Part shown: piece after piece, positions 14,134 to 23,103 of the stretch
Layout: every line of letters starts with the position of its first letter
Position numbering within the stretch: position 1 is the first letter of the stretch
Made by a program: the position numbers and the translations under genes
The notes under the pieces: generated by a model
Seen by the model: only the letters and a program-made list of their open reading frames with translations
Database searches by the model: none
Told to the model about the DNA's origin: nothing
DNA from: a virus
IMG/VR virus record: IMGVR_UViG_3300033153_001680
Location: 1 to 61,847 of that record
Strand: one strand, 5' to 3'
DNA: 61,847 nucleotides

Positions 14134-14862
14134 ATGGCATTAAGACTTTCAACAGGTCTCAGAGACGAGCTGTTTGACCGTAAGGCAGAGCCGGTAGTAG
14201 TTGAGGTAGCAATAGCTACGGTTAGTTTCGAGATAGGCTCCGGACCTAACGGAGGGGATAAGATACTTGATTCGGGCAATGGTCTTGCCGAAGCTATCAG
14301 AAAAGGGAAACTCCTGGTGTACGGGTCTGCATCAAATAATGGGGTTTTCGACGTTAAGTCAGTAGCTACAGACGGGTCGTATATAGAGGTAGCGTCAGGG
14401 TCTCTCGCAGTAGAGGCTATTGGAGCAACTGTAACTATTATGGCAGCGCACGGGGGCTCTTGGAGCGACCTGCTAAGAAACGGAGTTTTTCGAATTTTTC
14501 CAGGCACCCAGCCGTCCTCTGCGAATGATACCGAGGGGACTTCTCATCTAGTAGAGGTATCAATAAACTCTCTAGCTTTTTCAGTGGGGGGCACTAATGG
14601 CATTAACTGCAACGACAGTTCTGGCGGAACTCTGACAAAAGCTGCTGACGAAGTATGGTCGGGCCTTGGGGTAGCTGACGGAACTGCTGGCTGGTTCCGA
14701 TGGTACGATAAGGACCGAACAACTGGGGCGAGTACTACCGCAGTACGCCTGGACGGAGCTATAGCTCAGTCGGGTTCGCAGTTTAACATGTCCAATACAG
14801 CGATTACTACAGGTGGGACTGTGACCATTGACAGTTTAGCAGCTACTTTGCCCACACTGTAA
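14134..14862 (+). CDS. Hypothetical virion protein, beta-rich
   Basis: A 242-residue protein with a strong ribosome site (AGGAGAACAG). It opens MALRLSTGLRDELFDRKAEP and is Gly/Ser/Thr-rich afterwards, with many short beta stretches (GTVTIDSLAATLPTL at the end). It probably belongs to the tail or shell surface; DUF-type phage proteins with this opening are known to me only vaguely. The stop is followed one base later by the next ATG. Confidence 0.6.
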   Translation: MALRLSTGLRDELFDRKAEPVVVEVAIATVSFEIGSGPNGGDKILDSGNGLAEAIRKGKLLVYGSASNNGVFDVKSVATDGSYIEVASGSLAVEAIGATVTIMAAHGGSWSDLLRNGVFRIFPGTQPSSANDTEGTSHLVEVSINSLAFSVGGTNGINCNDSSGGTLTKAADEVWSGLGVADGTAGWFRWYDKDRTTGASTTAVRLDGAIAQSGSQFNMSNTAITTGGTVTIDSLAATLPTL

Positions 14863-14863
14863 C

Positions 14864-15373
14864 ATGGCTTCGTACACCTGTTATCTTAGGAGCCTAATCA
14901 TAGACTCGGAGAGCGTAGACAACCCCTCCCTGGTTAGGATTAATCCCGGCAAGCCTAGCGACCGTCCGGGGGACGTACTTATCCCTAATGACACTTGCCT
15001 AGTGTGGGACAAGTATAACAGGTTTTATTTTTACAAGCTGAAATCAGGCGACGTAGCCTCCTCGTTGCCTGATCTAGTGAGGGTGAGCAGTTCTCTGTAC
15101 TGGGAGATAGTGTCCGTTTCAGGCACCATGGGGCTTCAGACAGAACAGGTCTCAATTGTGTCTCTTGGTGCGGGATCAGATACTCTTATAACGCACCCTC
15201 CCCACGACATTTCCCGGAGTGACGCTCCCTCAGTTCAAGTTATCCATGAGGGCAGGGTAAAAACTTCAGGCCTAAAGATTTCGGTAGTGACTAACACCCA
15301 GCTTAGAGTTACTTCTCTGGGAGAAGCTCTCCTGGATCTAAAAATAAATATACACTTTTCGCCTGTGCCATGA
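14864..15373 (+). CDS. Hypothetical virion protein
   Basis: A 169-residue protein (MASYTCYLRSLIIDSESVDN). It is beta-rich in composition, with no signal or membrane segment. It is coupled to both neighbours: one base after the previous stop, and overlapping the next start by ATGA. Co-translation with the tail series suggests a small tail-tip or fiber-attachment subunit. No motif allows a firmer call. Confidence 0.6.
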   Translation: MASYTCYLRSLIIDSESVDNPSLVRINPGKPSDRPGDVLIPNDTCLVWDKYNRFYFYKLKSGDVASSLPDLVRVSSSLYWEIVSVSGTMGLQTEQVSIVSLGAGSDTLITHPPHDISRSDAPSVQVIHEGRVKTSGLKISVVTNTQLRVTSLGEALLDLKINIHFSPVP

Positions 15374-17580
15374 CCTGTAACGGAATACCTAGGGGGCCTG
15401 TACTCCCCGTTTCTCAGATGACCTGGTGCGGTAGTGCCTGTGGTTCCGAGGGTCTCAGGTATTCAAATCAGGGGGTAGCTGGGATGAACGGGTGGCTCAC
15501 TGATGAGTCTTACCCCAATGAGAGGGTATTCTCGTCATCCATCGCAATGACTTCTTTTTATGGTACTTGTGACCCTCCAGTCGATGGGTTTGTTCAGTCA
15601 TACGACCCTGAAGATGGAGAGCCCACCAACTTCAGCCTCTATACCTTTGGGTACGGGGAGGAGTACCTGCTTGAAGGGGGCATGTTGCTGTCCTCTGAGA
15701 TATCCTTCCAGAGTTCCAGTTCATACGATTTAGACACTTTATTGGATCATTATAAATTAGTAGGCCCAAAAAATCTAGTGTACTATGGGGTCACGGGTCC
15801 CGCTGAATACGTTTTCAACTTTGACACCAGCACTATAGGGGACTGGGACACTGAACCTGAATTGCTGTGGACTACGGATTCTTCTTATGTAATAAAGGAT
15901 GTTGGGGATGACGTAGAGTTTACGGATATCACTTTAGGAGACCGGTTATCAGAGCATCTACTATATACTCTCGGTACTGCTGACCTGAATGCCTCGGTGC
16001 TCGCAATAGTCGAGATAGACGATACGCACTTAGCAATGGCTAGGTTAGTTGAGAATGGCGCGAGTTATACCGTGTATTTAGACGTATTAGAGTACAACTT
16101 TTCTACCAGCTCTCTCGACACCGTAAACTCTTACCTAGCGTGGTCAGACGAGCCCAGGCCTCTGGAACATGTATTCAGCTCAAATAGGGTGGTGTTTATA
16201 CCCACCTGGGGGGCTAATGGGACTCTGTATATGAGTCACCCCGGCCACACCAGCACAAAAACTGAAGAAGGGATGCTGGTTCCATATACCTGGGACGGCG
16301 TTGACGCTTTTACGGTTGGAACTCCCATTGAGTCAGGAATACGAAAAGGGCACATGGGAAGTTGTATCGGGTGGGACGGAACTACCGATAGACTGGTGTA
16401 CGGCATCGAAGACGACGAGATCGCTACTAGGAACTCTGCGGGCGTTAGTGGTCCAACTTATGTTGGTGCTAGGGACTCGCTACTTGGGAACACTTTTGCT
16501 ACTGGGGACGGGTACACTATAGCTTGGGACTCTGATGTATCTGGTCCTAAACTACTAAGGCTTAACGTTTCCTCCTGGTCTCTGGTATACAGCTTTGGGT
16601 GGTCCTATAACTGCGATAGCGTGCTGTACTCTGGGGTGTTCCATCCTCTAGGGGTGTCAGGTGTTAGGGCTCCAAGGATGTCGGGTAGAACGTCTACGGG
16701 TGGCAACCTCATCACTGTATGGAAACAGGCGGATGAGACCCTTGGGTACTCCTCTGGTTTTAAGGCTCACCATGCTTGGGGCAAGTCCGCCAGGACTTAT
16801 GACTACAATACCGGGTGGTATATTAACTACGTAAGGTACGGGACTCTGTCACCCAACTGGGGGCTTTTTGAGACCCGCACCATTGCGGACACTCTAACGC
16901 CTCTACCGAAGTTCTCCAGCTCCGTGAATTTCTGTATGTATGACGGGTCTAATGAAGCTGTAGTCCACATACTCACTTCTTCAGATGAGCTGAGAAGATT
17001 CTACAATGTCACTAATTTTGGTACTACTCTAGGCCCCCATACTCAAATAGGTAGTCACTATGTAAAAGTGGCATTTAACTTGGAGGAGTTTACTGATATA
17101 TTAACTGGCCTTATAGGGTTTGAGTCGTTCAATGAGTCAGTGGAGAAAAGGTCTGTAAAGTACTTTCTGCAACTAGATAGTGATCCGCTGTTCTACGTTA
17201 CTTCTGCCGGAGGGTTAGTGGGGTACGCTAGCATAGAAGATGCTAAAGCGAATGCAGAGCTAGCTACGTTATATGGTAGCAGAGTGCCTGCTATAGATGT
17301 ATCTTTAGTTCAAACGCTATATACCTACGTGCTGTTGGTAAAAGAGTTCTCTACTTCGTACCCTTTGTTGCCTCCTAAGTCCTCGTACTGTAAGGTGGAA
17401 GTGACTGGTCCAGGTTTGTCTGAACCAGTTGTTTTGATGCACTTTGAGGGAGAGCCTATTGAGCGTCCCCAAAGAACTACTGCTGGGGTTCTTTCAGTTG
17501 AATCAGACCCCCTTATGTTGACTACTGGAACTAAGATGGTAGTCTCAGGTACTGAAACACGAACTTTATTTGGGCCATGA
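15370..17580 (+). CDS. Large tail protein, propeller-like repeats
   Basis: A 736-residue protein with a Cys-rich opening (TCNGIPRGPVLPVSQMTWCGSACG) and long beta-strand stretches with recurrent Gly-Trp/Gly-Asp turns (for example VFIPTWGANGTLYMSH, GRTSTGGNLITVWKQ), the look of a beta-propeller. Its C-terminal 90 residues carry a separate beta domain. It pairs with the next protein, which has similar size and composition. Probably part of the tail, perhaps a receptor-contacting or glycan-binding component. Overlaps both neighbours by ATGA. Confidence 0.55.
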   Translation: MTCNGIPRGPVLPVSQMTWCGSACGSEGLRYSNQGVAGMNGWLTDESYPNERVFSSSIAMTSFYGTCDPPVDGFVQSYDPEDGEPTNFSLYTFGYGEEYLLEGGMLLSSEISFQSSSSYDLDTLLDHYKLVGPKNLVYYGVTGPAEYVFNFDTSTIGDWDTEPELLWTTDSSYVIKDVGDDVEFTDITLGDRLSEHLLYTLGTADLNASVLAIVEIDDTHLAMARLVENGASYTVYLDVLEYNFSTSSLDTVNSYLAWSDEPRPLEHVFSSNRVVFIPTWGANGTLYMSHPGHTSTKTEEGMLVPYTWDGVDAFTVGTPIESGIRKGHMGSCIGWDGTTDRLVYGIEDDEIATRNSAGVSGPTYVGARDSLLGNTFATGDGYTIAWDSDVSGPKLLRLNVSSWSLVYSFGWSYNCDSVLYSGVFHPLGVSGVRAPRMSGRTSTGGNLITVWKQADETLGYSSGFKAHHAWGKSARTYDYNTGWYINYVRYGTLSPNWGLFETRTIADTLTPLPKFSSSVNFCMYDGSNEAVVHILTSSDELRRFYNVTNFGTTLGPHTQIGSHYVKVAFNLEEFTDILTGLIGFESFNESVEKRSVKYFLQLDSDPLFYVTSAGGLVGYASIEDAKANAELATLYGSRVPAIDVSLVQTLYTYVLLVKEFSTSYPLLPPKSSYCKVEVTGPGLSEPVVLMHFEGEPIERPQRTTAGVLSVESDPLMLTTGTKMVVSGTETRTLFGP

Positions 17581-19526
17581 ATCTTCTACTAAGCGGGAAT
17601 AATACTAAGGGAGCCCTTGAGTCAGAGGTATCCTTCGAAGAGGGCTCAAAGATACTCTGCGAGCCTGGAGACGGATTTTGTAGTGCTCGACTCTTAGAGC
17701 AGGTTATCAGCAGTGCAAGAGTTGATGGGTTTTTCGCAGACACCTTCGATACCAAGAACTCTCCAGCGTTTGGGGCAGGAGAGTTTGCGCTACGCGTCCA
17801 CCCAGGGATGACTTACGCTCTCGCAGAAGCTGAAAATGTAGCTTTGGGGGACCACTTTGACATCCCCCACATAAGTGATCCAGAAGGGAAGAGGTACACC
17901 GAGGTATGGGTATCCTACTACCCGTCTATTCAAGCGTACCCAGAGGTCCTAGCGAGCGACTCGAATACCCTGGTTACGTCCGAGAGAGTTACTATAAAGC
18001 CTAAGATCTATCCAGAGCTTATACAGAGCTTACCTAACCCTGTGGGCATAGGAGCATTATTGAATTTCGCCTATGAAGGGATAAAAATGGTGGGGGGTGG
18101 TAGCACTGTGATACTGTACAACACTCTGGCAGTAGTAGTGTATGAGTGGAACGGGTCAGGCTACACTCATACGCTTATTCACGGAAACAAGGGTTTTGTT
18201 GTTCATGCTAGTGTTGAAGGGATTGAAGTCATAGTCACTTATAATGAAGGAGGTGATGATAAAATAGACTTCTATTCTAAGAGTCCTTCATGGAGCCTGT
18301 ACAGAACTGAACTTTGGAGCTACATAAGCAGGGACGTGCTGCTGTATGGGGCCTACATCTTGGTCGGGGGTGCCGTAGAAGACGGACTAGCTCTCTTGAA
18401 GAGCGATTTAAGCGTCTTCTATGAGGCCGATAATCCCAGCTATTCTGAGACCATCCCCACACTATATTCAAAGTACCCTGCGGAGACTAGGAGAGTGGTG
18501 GGGATAGACCATGTTGCTATTTCAGTCCTTGGGGGTCCCTTCAGGCAGAGACTGGCTTACACAGAATTTGATCATAATTCTGCTGAGTTAAAACTCTACG
18601 GGGGTTCAAGTGCGGAAGGCTACGAACCATACCTACCCGAGGGAGAGCACCATACTTTTTTCACAGGGTATATCATACTGAGGCACCCCTACGGAATTGG
18701 GGCCGATGAGGGTTTTCTAATTCTTACCTCTCATGATGAAATATTCCCATACGACTACCTAGATGGCGAGTACTCCGCGAGTCAAGCTCTTACAAGTTAC
18801 AGTAGCACCAACTCTTATGTTATGGACGAGTTCTTGGTAAACTTTAATAGCCAAGTGTTCTATGCGTCAGGCCCCGAAGAGCTAATCCCTTTATACACTT
18901 TCAACTTCTCCGTTCATAAGGTTTTCTCCGGGGTGTTCTTCCCTGTTAAGTACCCTTATTACTTTTTAAGCGAGGGGGACGACATAGTTAAACTAGTAGA
19001 GGTCGTAAAAACTCACTACGACGAGGTACCTGATGCGGAGTTTACCCTCAAGTACACCTCAGAAGCGGACATAGATGAAGTTACGGGGTTCTCAGTCCCT
19101 GCTCAGGCTTCAGGGGCTGCGTCTTTATGGCTAATCTCCAAGGACAACCTCAGTTTCTATACCTGGAGTGGTGCCTCCTGGGACCCTGAGAACGATGTTG
19201 CTAACGGGTGCGTTTTACAGAGCTTTATTGACGGGTGCAACTCAGGGTTCCCCCTGGGTGCGGGGCTGACTGAAGTATATGTGAAGGTGCTTATGTCTTC
19301 ATCCGAGCGAGACAGTACGCCAGAGTTTCCCTATCTCGAAACGGTGATGAGCATGTCCACTTTTGGGAGTCCCGATGTTGCTTTTTTGTGCGACGACTCC
19401 CATGTCAGTATAGAGCATCTAGGGGACGGTGTTACAAGGGTCACTTCAAAAATGTCCGAAGAGGTAGTGTTGTCAGCTCAAGTTTGCATACTAGCTCCCC
19501 CTTACAACGAAGACTTCGATGGCTAA
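17577..19526 (+). CDS. Large tail protein
   Basis: A 649-residue protein, beta-rich with many Tyr/Gly (LYGAYILVGGAVEDGLALLK; TGYIILRHPYGIGADEGFLIL). The N-terminal 150 residues (SFEEGSKILCEPGDGFCSARL, then FGAGEFALRVHPGMTYAL) look like an attachment module, and the rest like a propeller. It follows the 736-residue protein with an ATGA overlap and overlaps the next gene by 8 bases. Function is inferred from gene order only. Confidence 0.55.
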   Translation: MNLLLSGNNTKGALESEVSFEEGSKILCEPGDGFCSARLLEQVISSARVDGFFADTFDTKNSPAFGAGEFALRVHPGMTYALAEAENVALGDHFDIPHISDPEGKRYTEVWVSYYPSIQAYPEVLASDSNTLVTSERVTIKPKIYPELIQSLPNPVGIGALLNFAYEGIKMVGGGSTVILYNTLAVVVYEWNGSGYTHTLIHGNKGFVVHASVEGIEVIVTYNEGGDDKIDFYSKSPSWSLYRTELWSYISRDVLLYGAYILVGGAVEDGLALLKSDLSVFYEADNPSYSETIPTLYSKYPAETRRVVGIDHVAISVLGGPFRQRLAYTEFDHNSAELKLYGGSSAEGYEPYLPEGEHHTFFTGYIILRHPYGIGADEGFLILTSHDEIFPYDYLDGEYSASQALTSYSSTNSYVMDEFLVNFNSQVFYASGPEELIPLYTFNFSVHKVFSGVFFPVKYPYYFLSEGDDIVKLVEVVKTHYDEVPDAEFTLKYTSEADIDEVTGFSVPAQASGAASLWLISKDNLSFYTWSGASWDPENDVANGCVLQSFIDGCNSGFPLGAGLTEVYVKVLMSSSERDSTPEFPYLETVMSMSTFGSPDVAFLCDDSHVSIEHLGDGVTRVTSKMSEEVVLSAQVCILAPPYNEDFDG

Positions 19527-20673
19527 CGTCAAGTTCACTAATACTCCGTCCGGTGAGTGGGCAGATTTTACAAGTCCTACTTCCACATGGGTTTGGGATA
19601 CTACGGGAGTTGAACCTGATGAGCTGGATATCGTTCTGGAGTATGTCTCCTTAGATGCTACAGTGTTCTCAGGAAAGACCGGGAACCATTTTGAGATTGA
19701 TCTGGAGTTTGCGGAGCTTGAGGGGTTTTCTGGGGGGCTCTTAGGCCTCAACCTGGAGCTGGTCGAGCTGACAGGGGTCGTAGAGTTAGTTCCAAACGCT
19801 GTGGTTTTTCAGCTAGAGCTTGTAGACTTAGTTATTACTGGGATCTCCGGGCTGATTAACAGCGATATAGATATCAGCCTAGAGCATGTAGAACTTAACC
19901 TTTTTCCAGGGGCCTCCTTAGACCTGGAGCTTGAACCAGTTATATTTACGGGGACCATTAGTATGGGAATGAACTTAGTACTGGAGTATGCAGAGCTAGA
20001 GATGTACAGTGCTTTCGGAGCTTCAATAGACCTAAGCACTAAAGAAGTAGTCATCCAGATGGTGGGTACAGCTTCGTACAACACCCTTGACCTGTCTACC
20101 CAGAGGATTCTGCTAGAGGCTCACAGAGGAGGCCAAGTTAATTTAGACCTCCTGAAGGTTCAGTTGGCTTCAGGAATTGGTAATTCTATAAGGGCCTCCC
20201 TGGATATCAAAGTACAGTTTCCGGTTGTGTCAGGGTCATCAGGAGCACAGGTTTCCCTAGGCCTGCAAAGCCTACAAATGTCTCTGCAAGGTTCCAATGA
20301 AACAGTAGCCCACTTGGATCTGACCTTGGGTAAGGTTGGTTTAATTCTCCAGGGGGGCTCCGAAATATCTGGGAGCTTGGACTTGTCCCTGAGAAAAGCC
20401 AGTCTGGAAGTGCTGGGGGGCTCCCGAGGACCTGAAGAGCAAGGTCTAATTTTGCTGCTGGAGGAAGCTCTTCTGGAATCGACAGGCAGTGCTTGGATTA
20501 ATTCAGGACTGGAGTTCTCGCTAAGGCCCTTAGAGGTGTACATAGAAGGGTACTTGGTCCCAAAGGGGGACCTACAGTTTGATACTCGGTACATTTTCTT
20601 AGAAGGAAGACTACTGAATAGTGTAGACGGCTCAGGTGAATGCTCATACGAAGACTTAGAATTTGAGAGGTGA
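19519..20673 (+). CDS. Regular beta-repeat tail protein
   Basis: A 384-residue protein. After about 30 residues it consists of some 14 degenerate repeats of about 20-25 residues with the pattern Leu-Asp-Leu-x-Leu-x-x-Val-x-Leu then a Gly-rich turn (LDLSLRKASLEVLGGS; LDLTLGKVGLILQGGS). Strict alternation of hydrophobic and Asp/Glu/Ser residues predicts stacked beta strands, such as a solenoid or an elongated beta sheet. It would make a rod or fiber element in the tail. Almost no Cys or aromatic residues occur in the repeats. I do not recognise the family. Confidence 0.6.
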   Translation: MANVKFTNTPSGEWADFTSPTSTWVWDTTGVEPDELDIVLEYVSLDATVFSGKTGNHFEIDLEFAELEGFSGGLLGLNLELVELTGVVELVPNAVVFQLELVDLVITGISGLINSDIDISLEHVELNLFPGASLDLELEPVIFTGTISMGMNLVLEYAELEMYSAFGASIDLSTKEVVIQMVGTASYNTLDLSTQRILLEAHRGGQVNLDLLKVQLASGIGNSIRASLDIKVQFPVVSGSSGAQVSLGLQSLQMSLQGSNETVAHLDLTLGKVGLILQGGSEISGSLDLSLRKASLEVLGGSRGPEEQGLILLLEEALLESTGSAWINSGLEFSLRPLEVYIEGYLVPKGDLQFDTRYIFLEGRLLNSVDGSGECSYEDLEFER

Positions 20674-20676
20674 TAA

Positions 20677-21141
20677 ATGAAGTGCATAACCACTGAAATA
20701 GAGCTAATAGGAGGGAGGCTGAGTCAGTTTAACGGCTACACTTTTAACTCTATGGCACGATTTGGGGACCGTTATATTGGGGCCAGTGGTGCCGGATTAG
20801 CAGTACTAGGTGGGGACTCTGATGATGGGGGTGCTATAGAGTCCGTGTTTCATGTAGCAACCACTGATTTTGGTATCCAGTCTAATAAGTCAGTTTTTGC
20901 TGTTTATCTGGGGGTGGAGTCTGATGGGGACTTAGAACTGGTTGTGGCCGTCGATGAAACTGACCCTGTGGAAATAGAGGTCTCTATTGCTGACGGGGGG
21001 TTCCAAAGAAAACGGGTCCGGGTCCCTGGGAATCTAGTAGGCAGGTACTGGACTATTGGAGTGTCAAACCCAGGAGGGGGGTACTTCGCAGTAGAGAGTA
21101 TCGAAGCCCTAGTAAAAGTCATGCACAGCAGCCATGTTTGA
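20677..21141 (+). CDS. Small tail protein
   Basis: A 154-residue protein (MKCITTEIELIGGRLSQFNGYTFNSMARFGDRY). It is beta-rich, with a jelly-roll-like alternation and an ending FAVESIEALVKVM. Similar short proteins precede fiber genes in several podoviruses, as far as I recall. It starts three bases after the previous stop with GAGAGGTGATAA as ribosome site and overlaps the next ATG by 8 bases. Confidence 0.5.
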   Translation: MKCITTEIELIGGRLSQFNGYTFNSMARFGDRYIGASGAGLAVLGGDSDDGGAIESVFHVATTDFGIQSNKSVFAVYLGVESDGDLELVVAVDETDPVEIEVSIADGGFQRKRVRVPGNLVGRYWTIGVSNPGGGYFAVESIEALVKVMHSSHV

Positions 21142-22009
21142 GCTACCTACCAGAATAACTATGGTTGACTACGTGGGGGTTCCTACGATCAATGCTGCGT
21201 CTTTCCACGACCGAGCTATATCTGAGCTAGAAGTTCTCCGTAACCAGATGAAATTCAACAATTTAAAGCAATACCAAAGGAACATAAGTACCGCTGACAA
21301 TGTTCAAATAAAATGCCATATTTCCTTTGGGTCCGCTCATGCAGTAATTGTAATAGGCGGGGAGAGCGACGTTACAATAGACGAGTACGCCTGCTTTTGC
21401 TGTGCTTACGAGATTCTAGCTGGAAGGCTGATGGACATCTCTGATGAGACTTATGGGGACGACGAGTCCTACAGGGCTGAGATAAAAGTGTGCCAGAAGA
21501 CCGGTACCGGAGTACCAAAATTGATAAAGACCACTGAAGTTAGGAAATCCGCAGGAATCACGAACGAGACAATAACGAGCCTAAAGGACATTGAGTTCTA
21601 CATATCTGATACCTTCGTTAACGTACCTTTCACTGACAGGTACCCCCACAAAGTAGGGGGGCTGGTCCTCATTCTTGCTATGCCCTTAGTAGACTTCCGA
21701 CCTGACCCAGATGAAGTATTCATGTATGGGGGAACCTATACCCGAAAAGCAGGGTCTTGGTCTCCGGAAGTTAATAAGCGGAGGGTAGTTAACAGGTCCT
21801 ATGAAGACCCCCTGGACACCCTAAATACTCTTGCGCCGATCACTCAGAAGTACCTGGAGTCTACAGGGCACACGAATGTACTAACTTTAGACTCAGATCT
21901 GTGGGACGAAGAAGCTGAAGACGTTGCAGGGGACCTGAAGTTCTGCCCTTTTAGGGTCCTCCCCATCCTACTTGACTCTTGCTTCACGGGGTACAAATAT
22001 GGCAACTGA
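21134..22009 (+). CDS. Hypothetical tail protein
   Basis: A 291-residue protein (MFELPTRITMVDYVGVPTINAASFHDRAI). It is mixed alpha/beta with Cys at CFCC (about residue 87), and PFTDRYPHKVGGLVLILAMPLVDFRPDPDEV late in the chain. It lies between the small tail protein and the CAP-domain protein and overlaps the latter by 11 bases. I do not recognise the family. The coupling suggests it is assembled with its neighbours in the tail. Confidence 0.5.
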   Translation: MFELPTRITMVDYVGVPTINAASFHDRAISELEVLRNQMKFNNLKQYQRNISTADNVQIKCHISFGSAHAVIVIGGESDVTIDEYACFCCAYEILAGRLMDISDETYGDDESYRAEIKVCQKTGTGVPKLIKTTEVRKSAGITNETITSLKDIEFYISDTFVNVPFTDRYPHKVGGLVLILAMPLVDFRPDPDEVFMYGGTYTRKAGSWSPEVNKRRVVNRSYEDPLDTLNTLAPITQKYLESTGHTNVLTLDSDLWDEEAEDVAGDLKFCPFRVLPILLDSCFTGYKYGN

Positions 22010-23102
22010 CTTAGAACTGTTCTACTTAGAGATGTTTAACAGTGCTCGGAGTGACCCCCCTGGTTATGCAGCTTCTCTGGGTATTGATCTAAATGAGGGT
22101 CTCTCAGAGGGGACGTTGTCCTCTGAACCAAGGCAACCTTTAAAGCTTAACAGCGATTTAGTTACCCTAGCCACGGGTCATTCCCAGGACATGCTAGATA
22201 ATGACTTCATGGGCCATGACTCTCCTACAACGGGGTCTACTAGAGACAGATTTGATGCGTCCCCCTACATTTACGCATTGTATGGAGAAAACTTGGCCTT
22301 GGTACCCTCTAGTGCTGTAGTAGACCCGTTCGTTGCGGCACAGTTTATGTTTGAGGGCCTATTCGTAGACGCTGGAGTAGCTGGGAGGGGACACCGGAAA
22401 AATATCGTTACGGGGGGTTTTTCTGAGATAGGGTTTGGTCACCTTATAGGAGAGTGGCAGGGGTACACTGACTCTCATATACTGACTCAGAACTTTGGGC
22501 ACCGCGTGATAGGTACTCGGGGGGTAGTTGGAGTTGTATTTAGCGACTCTAATTCGGGTGGTACTTTTGATATTGGTGAAGGTATGTCCGCTATAGACGT
22601 GGCTTTTATCCAGGGGGGTACCGATAAATACCTAGCTACTACGGATTCCAATGGGTACTTTGAAGCAAATATCCTTCCAGGGCCATACACTGTTGAAGCT
22701 CGCACTCCGAGCCATTATAGCACTTTGGAGATCGACGTACTCCATGAAAATATCAGAGTGCTACTATTTTGGGACGCTGTAGTGACTGAGGCTCCAACGG
22801 GAACTTTTGTCTCGGACGTTGACAAAGTACTAGCAAACGCCGCGAACTCCTCTATACAGTCCCTTAATCCAACTAACGTGGTCCAGGGGCTGAGGGACAC
22901 TTACACAATAACTTGGGCCGTCCAGAATGCCACGTTTGTGAGTTTAGATGGCACTCCTGTGAGTCCTAGTGGCAGTAAAACAATTGGAACTGGTGGCCCC
23001 TCAGATCACATACTAACCGCTTATGGTCCCGCAGGGAGTCTTGAAAAAACTATATCTATAGGTGCAATTATCTTCGTGCCCTTTACTACTGAGGACATCT
23101 AG
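21999..23102 (+). CDS. CAP/SCP-domain protein with Ig-like C-terminus
   Basis: A 367-residue protein, start at the ATG 21999. Residues 5-170 form a CAP domain (SCP-like, bacterial YkwD type): MFNSARSDPPGYAASLG, LATGHSQDMLDNDFMGHDS (His), YGENLAL (Glu), GHRKNIV and HILTQNFGHR are its landmark blocks. A Gly/Asp-rich linker (FSDSNSGGTFDIGEG) resembling a carboxypeptidase-regulatory or SdrD-type fold follows, and the end is Ig-like. CAP proteins in bacteria act outside the cell on surfaces or polymers. In a phage tail operon it may be a virion-associated adhesin or wall-acting factor. Confidence 0.75.
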   Translation: MATDLELFYLEMFNSARSDPPGYAASLGIDLNEGLSEGTLSSEPRQPLKLNSDLVTLATGHSQDMLDNDFMGHDSPTTGSTRDRFDASPYIYALYGENLALVPSSAVVDPFVAAQFMFEGLFVDAGVAGRGHRKNIVTGGFSEIGFGHLIGEWQGYTDSHILTQNFGHRVIGTRGVVGVVFSDSNSGGTFDIGEGMSAIDVAFIQGGTDKYLATTDSNGYFEANILPGPYTVEARTPSHYSTLEIDVLHENIRVLLFWDAVVTEAPTGTFVSDVDKVLANAANSSIQSLNPTNVVQGLRDTYTITWAVQNATFVSLDGTPVSPSGSKTIGTGGPSDHILTAYGPAGSLEKTISIGAIIFVPFTTEDI

Positions 23103-23103
23103 C

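Noticed and set aside
21972-21998. Upstream start for the CAP gene
   Set aside because: No ribosome site and deep overlap with the previous gene; the ATG at 21999 begins the conserved domain properly.
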